Of a stretch of DNA of 64,000 nt, positions 7,730 to 14,946 are shown piece by piece. Source of the stretch: Streptomyces sp. NBC_00234 (GTDB lineage: Bacteria; Actinomycetota; Actinomycetes; Streptomycetales; Streptomycetaceae); the NCBI RefSeq assembly GCF_036195325.1, contig NZ_CP108101.1, forward strand, positions 5,084,001 through 5,148,000. Reading direction: 5' to 3'. The notes under the pieces were generated by a model. It worked only from the letters and a program-made list of their open reading frames with translations, was not told the DNA's origin and made no database searches. Position numbers and translations under genes: made by a program. Within the stretch, counting starts at the first letter, position 1. Each line of letters opens with the position of its first letter.

Positions 7730-9016
7730 TCAGAAGAACGTGCGGATGTAGTCCGTGACCGTGCCGTCCGCCTCGACCAGCGGAATCAACTGCCACTTGT
7801 CGAAGCTCGTGCAGGGATGCGACAGGCCCATCCCGACCCAGTCGCCCACCTCCAGCTCCGCCTCCGGCCCGGTCTTCAGCCAGGTGTGCTGGTCCGACAG
7901 ACCCGTGACCGTGACACCCGTCGCCGCGCGCACGGAACCGTCGCGTGCGGAGCGGATCACCTGCGCCTGCGGGAGGTCGAGGTCGTACGCCGCGTCCCGC
8001 TTGCCCGCGTTGAGGAACGCCTGCTCGCCGGAGGGACGCGACACCACCTGGGCCCAGAGCCGGAAGGCGGGCTGCAGTGCGCCCTCCTCCGGGACCCGGT
8101 TGAACGGGGTGATGCGCAGGTAATGGCCGTCGTCGTGCGAGACGTACGCCCCGGACCGCAGCAACTTGCATACAGGCAGGGAGAGTTCGGGGATCTCCGC
8201 GAAGACCTCGGCCACCGCGTCGAACCAGGCGCTGCCGCCCGCGCTGATCAGGATCTCCTCGGCACCGGCGAAGCGGCCCGCCCGGTCGAAGTCCGCCGCC
8301 ACCGCGACGAGGCGCCGCAGCCAGGCGCGCACCCGCTCCGGGGAGGAGTCCGGTACCTCGCCCTCGTACCCGGCGACGCCCGTCAGCCGGAGGGTGGACA
8401 CGGCGGCCACCGCGTCCGCGACCGCCGCGCAGTCGGCGTCCGTACGGGCGCCGGTGCGGGCACCCTCGCCCGCGCCCAGCTCCACGACCACGTCGACCGG
8501 GCGGGTGGCGCCCGCCGCGCGCAGGGCCTCGTCCATCAGCTCGACGCCGCGGACGGAGTCGACGTAACAGACGAAGTGGAAGTCCGGGTCCGCCTCCAGC
8601 TCGCGGGCCACCCAGTGCAGGGCGACCGCGTCGACGACCTCGTTGGCCAGGAAGATCCGCCGGATGCCGTAGGCCCGGTAGACCCTGGCCTGGTGGGGGA
8701 CGGCCGCCGTGATGCCCCACGCGCCGCGCTCCAGCTGGTCCGCGAAGAGCTGCGGGGCCATGGAGGTCTTGCCGTGCGGGGCGAACGCCAGGCCGTGGCG
8801 GAGCGCGTACGTTTCCAGGAGGGCGAGGTTGTGCTCCACCGACTCCGCGGACAGGGCCAGCACCGGCGTCGTGAACCCGCCGGTGAAGAGGTTGCGGCGC
8901 TCGGCGGCCAGGTCGCCGACGGTCAGGCCCTCCGCGTCGGGCGGCAGTGCCTTGAAGCGGTGGTCGACCCGTTCGTCGGCGATTCCGGCCAGGGTGACCT
9001 GGTGGTCGGCGGCCAA
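7730..9016 (-). CDS. PLP fold-type III amino-acid deaminase / D-serine dehydratase-like enzyme
   Basis: The 428-aa protein has an alanine-racemase-like barrel with the PLP Lys83 in APHGKTSMAP and a C-terminal dehydratase-like domain. That domain has a His (SDQHTW) and an HPCTSFDKW motif matching the His/Cys zinc site of eukaryotic-type D-serine dehydratases. It should act on D-amino acids, releasing ammonia via an enamine/imine, which explains a RidA gene in the same cluster. The start codon is TTG at 9014-9016, supported by AGGAGG six bases upstream. D-threonine aldolase-like activity is an alternative. Control is probably by the IclR protein through the palindrome in the divergent promoter region. 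Confidence 0.82.
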   Translation of the reverse strand: MAADHQVTLAGIADERVDHRFKALPPDAEGLTVGDLAAERRNLFTGGFTTPVLALSAESVEHNLALLETYALRHGLAFAPHGKTSMAPQLFADQLERGAWGITAAVPHQARVYRAYGIRRIFLANEVVDAVALHWVARELEADPDFHFVCYVDSVRGVELMDEALRAAGATRPVDVVVELGAGEGARTGARTDADCAAVADAVAAVSTLRLTGVAGYEGEVPDSSPERVRAWLRRLVAVAADFDRAGRFAGAEEILISAGGSAWFDAVAEVFAEIPELSLPVCKLLRSGAYVSHDDGHYLRITPFNRVPEEGALQPAFRLWAQVVSRPSGEQAFLNAGKRDAAYDLDLPQAQVIRSARDGSVRAATGVTVTGLSDQHTWLKTGPEAELEVGDWVGMGLSHPCTSFDKWQLIPLVEADGTVTDYIRTFF

Positions 9017-9038
9017 GGGAGCCTCCTAGAGAGTTGTC

Positions 9039-9055
9039 GTTGCAGCATATGCAAC
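9039..9055. promoter_or_regulatory. 6-5-6 palindrome, likely IclR operator
   Basis: GTTGCA-GCATA-TGCAAC lies between the divergent deaminase (start 9016) and kinase (start 9154) genes. A degenerate second copy (TTGCGCATAT) follows at 9061-9070. The IclR regulator encoded in the right-hand operon is the obvious candidate; this is inference. Confidence 0.55.
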
Positions 9056-9153
9056 ACCCATTGCGCATATCGCTTAACGCTGTCTAACATCCGAGCCGAC
9101 GCCGGGTCAATGGTGAGAACCGGCGCTGAACGCTGATCAGCGAGGAGCCCAGA

Positions 9154-10236
9154 GTGCCCGGACCCGGAGCAGGGACGGCTGTCCGTGCCGCCGCGACCAC
9201 CGATGTCGTCTGCCTCGGAGAGTCCATGGTGACGTTCCTGCCCTCGCGGCCGGGCCGCCTCGCCGACGTACCCGAATTCGGGCGCGGGATCGGCGGCGCC
9301 GAGTCCAATGTCGCCTGCGCGCTGGCCGCGGCCGGACACCGGGCGGCCTGGGTCAGCCGGGTCGGCACGGACGGCTTCGGCGACCACCTCGTGGAGACGA
9401 TCGGGGGCTACGGGGTCGACACCCGTGCCGTGCGGCGCGACCCGGACCGGCCCACCGGCATCTACTTCCGTACGGCCACCGACCGGGCGGCGGACGTCCA
9501 CGAGGTGGCGTACTACCGCGCCGGGTCGGCCGCCTCCGCCATGTCCGTACGGAACATGCCGTACGAGGACGTGTTCTCCGGCCGGGTCCTGCACCTGTCC
9601 GGCATCACCGCCGCCCTGTCCGCGGACTGCCTGGAGCTGCTCCGCGATCTGACCGCGCCGCGGGAGGGCCGCCCGCTCGTCTCGTTCGACGTCAACTACC
9701 GGCCCGGGCTGTGGCGCGAGGGCGCCGCGGGTCCGGACGTCCTGCTCGACCTCGCGCGCCGCTCGGACCTCGTCTTCGTCGGGGAGGACGAGGCCGAGGA
9801 GGCGTGGGGCCTGCGGGGGGCCGAAGCGATCCGGGAGGCGCTGCCGGAACCGGGCGTGCTGGTCGTGAAGCAGGGCGCGGACGGGGCGACCGTCTTCTCC
9901 GGGCCCCGCTCCTCGAACGCCCCGGCGGCCGAGGACGCCCCCGAGTCCCCGGTCACCGTCCCCGCCCTCCGGGTGGACGTCGTCGCGCCCGTCGGTGCCG
10001 GTGACGCGTTCGCCGCCGGGTTCCTCTCCGCCACCCTGCGCGGACTCCCCGTACGCGACCGCGCACGGCACGGTCACCTGATGGCCGCCGCCGTCCTCAC
10101 CGTCCCCGGCGACCTCACCGACCCCCCGGCCCGCGCCCACGCCGACCACCTTGCGGGTCTCGACGACGGCGCCTGGGGGAGACTTCGTCTCGGCCCCGGG
10201 TGGACGGGGGACGACCAGGAGGTACGCAGGACATGA
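9154..10236 (+). CDS. PfkB-family sugar kinase, 2-dehydro-3-deoxygluconokinase-like
   Basis: The 360-aa kinase has the PfkB signatures: an N-terminal GESMVTFLP and GGAESNVACALAAAG, and the C-terminal APVGAGDAFAAGF with catalytic Asp284. The pattern GESM followed by a GG-A-N motif resembles KDG kinases, which phosphorylate 2-keto-3-deoxygluconate, but the sugar cannot be fixed from sequence. The first 15 or so residues are an unconserved extension, so the true start may be slightly downstream of the GTG at 9154. Its last codon overlaps the ATG of the IclR gene (ATGA). It begins the right-hand operon: kinase, regulator, RidA, transporter. Confidence 0.82.
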   Translation: MPGPGAGTAVRAAATTDVVCLGESMVTFLPSRPGRLADVPEFGRGIGGAESNVACALAAAGHRAAWVSRVGTDGFGDHLVETIGGYGVDTRAVRRDPDRPTGIYFRTATDRAADVHEVAYYRAGSAASAMSVRNMPYEDVFSGRVLHLSGITAALSADCLELLRDLTAPREGRPLVSFDVNYRPGLWREGAAGPDVLLDLARRSDLVFVGEDEAEEAWGLRGAEAIREALPEPGVLVVKQGADGATVFSGPRSSNAPAAEDAPESPVTVPALRVDVVAPVGAGDAFAAGFLSATLRGLPVRDRARHGHLMAAAVLTVPGDLTDPPARAHADHLAGLDDGAWGRLRLGPGWTGDDQEVRRT

Positions 10237-10991
10237 GCCAGACCGTCGACCGGGCACTGAGCATCCTTCCGCTGCTCGCCCAGGGACCCGCCGACCTCGG
10301 ACAGGTCGCCGAGCGGCTCGGCGTCCACAAGTCCACGGCGCTGCGCCTGCTCCGTACGCTCCACGAGCACGGACTCGTCTACCGCCAGGCCGACCAGCGC
10401 TACCGGCTGGGCGCCCGCCTCTTCGCGCTCGCGCAGGAAGCCGTCGAGAACCTCGACGTACGCGAGATCGCCCACCCCCACCTCGTCGAACTGAACGAGC
10501 AGTGCGGGCACACCGTGCACCTCGCGGTGTACGAGGAGAACGAGGTCCTCTACATCGACAAGGTCGAGAGCCGCTACCCGGTCCGGATGTACTCGCGGAT
10601 CGGCAAGCCGGTCGCGATCACTGTCGCCGCGGTCGCCAAGCTGCTGCTCGCCGACCTCTCCGAGCCGGAGCGGCGTGTGATCGCCGACAAGCTCGACTAC
10701 CCCATGTACACGTCCCGTTCGACCCCGAACGCGGTGGCGTTCCTCAAGGAACTCGCCGTCGTACGCGAACAGGGCTGGGCCACCGACCTCGGTGGCCACG
10801 AGGAGTCCATCAACTGCGTCGGCGCCCCCATCCGCGGCGCGGACGGCCGGATCGTCGCCGCCATGTCGGTGTCCGCGCCCAACGTGGTCGTCACACGCGA
10901 GGAACTCCTCACCCTGCTTCCGCTGGTGCGTCGCACCGCCGACACCATCAGCCGGGAGTACTCCGGCAACGCCCCCACGAAGAAAGCCTGA
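10233..10991 (+). CDS. IclR-family transcriptional regulator
   Basis: The 252-aa protein has an N-terminal winged helix (SQTVDRALSILPLL, then LAERLGVHKSTALRLLRTLHEHGLV) and a C-terminal GAF-like effector domain with GKPVAITVAAVAKLLLA and INCVGAPIRGADGRIVAAMSVSAP. I chose the ATG at 10233, which overlaps the kinase stop, over an in-frame extension beginning at 10200. It probably represses or activates both divergent arms of the D-amino-acid cluster through the GTTGCA/TGCAAC site at 9039-9055, with a pathway intermediate as ligand. Confidence 0.9.
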   Translation: MSQTVDRALSILPLLAQGPADLGQVAERLGVHKSTALRLLRTLHEHGLVYRQADQRYRLGARLFALAQEAVENLDVREIAHPHLVELNEQCGHTVHLAVYEENEVLYIDKVESRYPVRMYSRIGKPVAITVAAVAKLLLADLSEPERRVIADKLDYPMYTSRSTPNAVAFLKELAVVREQGWATDLGGHEESINCVGAPIRGADGRIVAAMSVSAPNVVVTREELLTLLPLVRRTADTISREYSGNAPTKKA

Positions 10992-10997
10992 ACTGTC

Positions 10998-11408
10998 ATG
11001 ACCGAGAAGACCGCTCTCACCCCGAGCACCCACACCGCCCCGCCCGCGAAGTTCTCGCACGGCGTGAAGAAGGGGAACATCCTCCAGGTCGCCGGCCAGG
11101 TCGGCTTCCTGCCCGCCGTGGAGGGCCAGGCGCCCACGCCCGCGGGCCCGACGCTGCGCGAGCAGACGCTCCAGACCTTCGCCAACGTCAAGGCGATCCT
11201 GGAGGAGGGCGGCGCGAGCTGGGACGACGTGATGATGATGCGCGTCTACCTCACCGACGTGGACCACTTCGCGGAGATGAACGAGATCTACAACACCTAC
11301 TTCGGCGAGCAGAACCTCAAGGAGGCGCCCGCCGCCCGTACGACGGTCTACGTCGGTCTCCCCAAGGGCCTGCTCATCGAGATCGACGCGCTCGCGGTCC
11401 TCAGCTGA
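10998..11408 (+). CDS. RidA family enamine/imine deaminase
   Basis: The 136-aa trimeric RidA/YjgF/UK114-type protein has a GNILQVAGQVGFLP segment, TFANVKAILEEGGASWDDVMMMRVYLTD and a C-terminal AARTTVYVGLPKGLLIEIDALAVL, where the Arg is the expected active-site residue. The family hydrolyses reactive enamines or imines made by PLP dehydratases. Here it would detoxify 2-aminoacrylate-like products of the fold-III enzyme at 7730-9016. The gene sits 6 bp after the IclR gene, clearly co-transcribed. Confidence 0.92.
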   Translation: MTEKTALTPSTHTAPPAKFSHGVKKGNILQVAGQVGFLPAVEGQAPTPAGPTLREQTLQTFANVKAILEEGGASWDDVMMMRVYLTDVDHFAEMNEIYNTYFGEQNLKEAPAARTTVYVGLPKGLLIEIDALAVLS

Positions 11409-11537
11409 TCCTGCCGACCCCGTTGCCCCACCGCACCACCGCACGCTCACGCCGCAACGGCACGGCGCCCCGCAGCACCGGGGCGCCGTGCCGCGCTCCG
11501 CCCTGCCCAAGCGCCCTCTCCGACCACGGAGTTACCC

Positions 11538-13013
11538 ATGCTGCTCGCCGCCACCCCACAGCCGGCCGAGACGCCACCCCACACCGGTGGACTCCTCCTG
11601 CTGATCGACGGCACCGCCGGTCTGCTGACCGTCGCCGCCCTCGGAATCGCCCTCCTCCTCTTCCTGATCATCAAGGTCAGGCTCCAGCCGTTCGTCGCCC
11701 TGCTCGCGGTCTCCATAGCCGTCGGCCTGGGCGCCGGTCTCTCCGTCACCGAACTCTTCGGTACGGTGCAGAAATCCGCCGCCGTCTCCGTCATCGAATC
11801 GGGCATGGGCGGCATCCTCGGCCATGTGGCGATCATCATCGGCCTCGGGACGATGCTCGGCGCGATCCTCGAAGTCTCCGGCGGGGCCGAGGTGCTGAGC
11901 ACCCGTCTGCTGAACCTCTTCGGAGAGAAGCGCGCCCCGCTCGCCATGGGCCTCACCGGCCTGATCTTCGGTATCCCGGTCTTCTTCGACGTCGGCATCT
12001 TCGTCCTCGCGCCGATCGTGTACGCCGCCGCCAAGCGCTCCGGAAAATCGATCCTGCTGTACGCGATGCCCCTGCTGGCCGGTCTCTCGATGACGCACGC
12101 GTTCCTGCCGCCGCACCCCGGCCCCGTCGCCGCCGCCGGACTGTTCGACGTCTCGCTCGGCTGGGTCATCCTGATGGGCGCCGTCGTCGGCATCCCGTCC
12201 GTCCTCGCCGCCTGGGTCTACGCCGCGTGGATCGGCAAGCGCATCTTCGTCGACGTCCCGCAGGACATGGTCGAGGCGGCCGAGGAGTCCAAGGCCGCCG
12301 TCGCCGCCGAGCAGCGGGCCGCCGGGGTCACCCCGCGCGAGGACCCGGTCGGGCTCATGACCGTCCTCGCGATCATCGGCACCCCGCTCGTGCTGATCCT
12401 CGCCGCGACGTTCTCCTCCATCGCGCTGGACCCCTCCACCCTTCGCTCCGTCGTCGAGTTCTTCGGCAACCCGTTCGTCGCCCTGACGATCGCGCTGTTC
12501 CTCGCGTACTACGTGCTGGGCATCCGGCGCGGCTGGTCCCGCAAGTCGCTGGAGTCGGTCTCCACGTCCTCGCTCAAGCCGGTCGGCAACATCCTGCTGG
12601 TCGTCGGCGCGGGCGGAATCTTCGGAGCCGTGCTCAAGGCCAGCGGCATCGCGGACGCGCTCGCCGACACCTTCAACGACGTCGGGCTCCCGGTCATCCT
12701 GCTCGCCTGGCTGATTTCCGTCGTGCTCCGCGTCGCACAGGGCTCGGCGACGGTCGCGATCGTGACCACGGCGGGCATCGTGGTGCCCCTGGTCGAGGGC
12801 CAGGACATGTCCCAGGCGCACCTCGCGCTGATCATCATGGCGATCTCGGCGGGCTCGATCTTCGCCTCGCACGTCAACGACGGCGGATTCTGGATGGTCA
12901 GCAAGTACTTCGGCATCTCGGAGCGCGACACCCTGAAGTCGTGGACCGTCCTGGAGACGGTCCTGTCGGTCGCCGGTTTCGTCGTTGCTGCGGCGCTCAG
13001 CCTGGTGATCTAG
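11538..13013 (+). CDS. GntP-family proton symporter (gluconate or D-serine type)
   Basis: The 491-aa integral membrane protein has about 12 hydrophobic segments and GntP features: HAFLPPHPGPVAAA, GAGGIFGAVLKASGI, QGSATVAIVTTAGI and a final SHVNDGGFWMVSKYFG. The family carries gluconate and related acids, and also D-serine (E. coli DsdX). The KDG-kinase-like gene argues for a sugar acid, while the deacylase, deaminase and RidA argue for a D-amino acid; I favour the latter but cannot settle it. The 129-bp gap after RidA contains a GC-rich stretch but no strong terminator. A clear terminator follows at 13058. Confidence 0.88.
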   Translation: MLLAATPQPAETPPHTGGLLLLIDGTAGLLTVAALGIALLLFLIIKVRLQPFVALLAVSIAVGLGAGLSVTELFGTVQKSAAVSVIESGMGGILGHVAIIIGLGTMLGAILEVSGGAEVLSTRLLNLFGEKRAPLAMGLTGLIFGIPVFFDVGIFVLAPIVYAAAKRSGKSILLYAMPLLAGLSMTHAFLPPHPGPVAAAGLFDVSLGWVILMGAVVGIPSVLAAWVYAAWIGKRIFVDVPQDMVEAAEESKAAVAAEQRAAGVTPREDPVGLMTVLAIIGTPLVLILAATFSSIALDPSTLRSVVEFFGNPFVALTIALFLAYYVLGIRRGWSRKSLESVSTSSLKPVGNILLVVGAGGIFGAVLKASGIADALADTFNDVGLPVILLAWLISVVLRVAQGSATVAIVTTAGIVVPLVEGQDMSQAHLALIIMAISAGSIFASHVNDGGFWMVSKYFGISERDTLKSWTVLETVLSVAGFVVAAALSLVI

Positions 13014-13057
13014 AAGGCGGAAGACGCAGGACGCCAGGGCGGAGAGCCCTTCGGCCG

Positions 13058-13096
13058 AGCATGTCCCGGACTCGCGCAAGGGGTCCGGGACATGCT
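13058..13096 (+). terminator. strong rho-independent-like hairpin
   Basis: AGCATGTCCCGGAC (13058-13071) pairs perfectly with GTCCGGGACATGCT (13083-13096), with an 11-nt loop. ACGCAG/CTGCGT outside extends the pairing. It ends the D-amino-acid operon and separates it from the cellulase promoter. Confidence 0.85.
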
Positions 13097-13178
13097 TCTG
13101 CGTTGTGCGGTACGCGGCTTCAAACGCTCTGGTTCGAGCCATCCGGCGATCGCCCGGACTCCGAGCCCGCTGTGCTTT

Positions 13179-13237
13179 AAGTCTTGACAGGTGCGCGTCG
13201 CCACTCCACCTTGGGAGCGCTCCCACAATCAAGACTT
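13179..13237 (+). promoter_or_regulatory. cellulase operon promoter with flanking inverted repeat
   Basis: A consensus -35 TTGACA is at 13184-13189, with a poor -10 candidate (CACCTT) near 13207. AAGTCTTGA (13179-13187) and TCAAGACTT (13229-13237) form a perfect 9-bp inverted repeat enclosing the CebR box. About 105 bp of leader follow before the first gene. Apart from this promoter region and the preceding terminator I see nothing else in 13014-13342. Confidence 0.6.
13212..13225. promoter_or_regulatory. CebR operator
   Basis: TGGGAGCGCTCCCA is the perfect 14-bp palindrome known as the CebR site of Streptomyces. CebR is a LacI-type repressor released by cellobiose or cellotriose. It lies at or just after the -10 of the GH10-GH48-GH12-GH6 operon, so repression by promoter occlusion is expected. 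Confidence 0.93.
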
Positions 13238-13342
13238 GCACGCCCCTTTACCTCCCCCAGACATCGAGCCGCGAGTCGGGGGCCGGGTCGCAGCCGTGCG
13301 CCCGTGCCCCCTGCCCGTCCCGGCCGAGGAAGGCGATCGGCG

Positions 13343-14872
13343 ATGAGCTTGGCGAAGCGCAGTAGGCATGGCCGCACGGCCGGGATTCCGGCACTCCTGC
13401 TCGCCGTACTTGCCGTCACCACCGCCCTGGCGGGCGGACCGGCCCAGGCGGCCGAGCCGCTTACATTGCACGAACTCGCCGCCGCCCAGGGCAAGTACGT
13501 GGGCTCGGCCACCGACAACCCGGAGCTGTCCGACGCCCCGTACGCCGCCATCCTGGGCTCCGAGTTCGGCCGGATCACCCCCGGCAACTCCATGAAGTGG
13601 GACGCCACCGAGCCGCAGCAGGGCCGGTTCACCTTCGAACGGGGCGACGCGATCACGGACTTCGCCCGGGCGCACGGGCAGGGCGTGCGCGGCCACACCC
13701 TCGTCTGGCACAGCCAGTTGCCCGGCTGGGTCGCCGCCCTGCCGCCGGAGCAGGTGGAGTCGGCCATGACGAACCACATCGCGCAGGTGGCCGGCCACTA
13801 CCGGGGCGCCGTCGAGGCGTGGGACGTGGTGAACGAACCGTTCAACGAGGACGGCACGTTCCGGGCCGGCCCGTTCCTCGACGCCATGGGCAGCGACTAC
13901 ATCGCCACCGCGCTGCGTGCCGCGCACGCCGCGGATCCCGATGCCGATCTCTACATCAACGACTACAACACCGACGGACTCGGTGCGAAGAGCGACGGCA
14001 TGTACCGCCTGGTGAGCGAGCTGGTGGCGGAGGGGGTGCCGATCGACGGAGTGGGCTTCCAGAGCCACCTGGCCGTCCAGTACGGCTTCCCCGAGGGCAT
14101 GCGGCAGAACCTGCAGCGCTTCGCGGACCTCGGACTCGACGTCGCCGTCACCGAACTCGACGTCCGTATGCAGCTGCCCGCCGACCCGGCGAAGCTCGCC
14201 ACGCAGGCCGGCTACTACCAGCGCGTCTTCGAGGCATGCCTGGCGGTGACGCGGTGCGAGGGCGTCACGGTGTGGGACTACACGGACAAGTACTCCTGGG
14301 TCCCCGGCGCCTTCCCCGGGCAGGGCGCGGCCACCCTCTACGACGAGAACCTCCTGCCGAAGCCCGTGTACGGGACCGTCCGCACGGCGCTCGGGGGCGA
14401 CGACGGCGGTGGCGGCGGACCGGGCACCCTCAAGGCGCAGTACAGGACTCAGGACCAGGCCACCGGTGACAACCAGATCAAGCCGGTGCTGAACCTGGTG
14501 AACACCGGTGACACACCGGTGGATCTGTCCACCGTGACGGTGCGCTACTGGTTCAGCGGCGAGGCGGGCGCGGCCTCGTACACCACCTGGTGCGACTGGT
14601 CGCCCCTCGGCTGCGGCACCGTCACCCACCGCGTCGTCGCGGCAGACACCCCGAAGGCCGGCGCCGACCACCACCTCGACGTCGGCTTCACCGGCGGCAC
14701 TCTCGCCCCGGGAGCCGCCACGGGCGACATCCAGCTGCGGCTGAACAAGACCGACTGGTCGAACTTCGACGAGGCCGACGACTACAGCCGCGGCACCGGC
14801 ACCTCGTACACCGACGCCCCGAAGATCGCCGTCCACATCGGCGGCGCGCTCGCCTGGGGCATCGAACCCTGA
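13343..14872 (+). CDS. secreted GH10 endo-1,4-beta-xylanase with CBM3
   Basis: The 509-aa protein has a Sec signal (AGIPALLLAVLAVTTALA...AQA, cleavage near 37), a GH10 barrel (about 40-345) and a Gly-rich linker leading to a C-terminal CBM3 (about 355-509). The retaining catalytic pair is Glu165 (DVVNEPF) as acid/base and Glu271 (VTELDVR) as nucleophile. The CBM3 carries two Cys (TWCDW, LGC), a possible disulfide. Unlike the next three enzymes it has no fibronectin-III linker domain. I started at ATG 13343 because the upstream in-frame codons cover the CebR box and promoter. It is first gene of the operon, so xylan cleavage is under cellobiose control. Confidence 0.93.
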   Translation: MSLAKRSRHGRTAGIPALLLAVLAVTTALAGGPAQAAEPLTLHELAAAQGKYVGSATDNPELSDAPYAAILGSEFGRITPGNSMKWDATEPQQGRFTFERGDAITDFARAHGQGVRGHTLVWHSQLPGWVAALPPEQVESAMTNHIAQVAGHYRGAVEAWDVVNEPFNEDGTFRAGPFLDAMGSDYIATALRAAHAADPDADLYINDYNTDGLGAKSDGMYRLVSELVAEGVPIDGVGFQSHLAVQYGFPEGMRQNLQRFADLGLDVAVTELDVRMQLPADPAKLATQAGYYQRVFEACLAVTRCEGVTVWDYTDKYSWVPGAFPGQGAATLYDENLLPKPVYGTVRTALGGDDGGGGGPGTLKAQYRTQDQATGDNQIKPVLNLVNTGDTPVDLSTVTVRYWFSGEAGAASYTTWCDWSPLGCGTVTHRVVAADTPKAGADHHLDVGFTGGTLAPGAATGDIQLRLNKTDWSNFDEADDYSRGTGTSYTDAPKIAVHIGGALAWGIEP

Positions 14873-14946
14873 CCGGTACCCCGTCCCGCACCACCACCTC
14901 CTCACCCCTCCCGCACGCCCCCACGACACCCGCATCCGGAGGATTT

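Noticed and set aside
8045..8056. TGGGCCC heptamers inside coding sequence (also near 5155, 16921 and 34388)
   Set aside because: Single heptamers are expected by chance at this GC content; only paired 7-2-7 sites in intergenic DNA were counted.
10151..13180. 1009-residue open frame on the plus strand
   Set aside because: It reads through the IclR, RidA and GntP genes in another frame and is Arg/Pro-rich noise.
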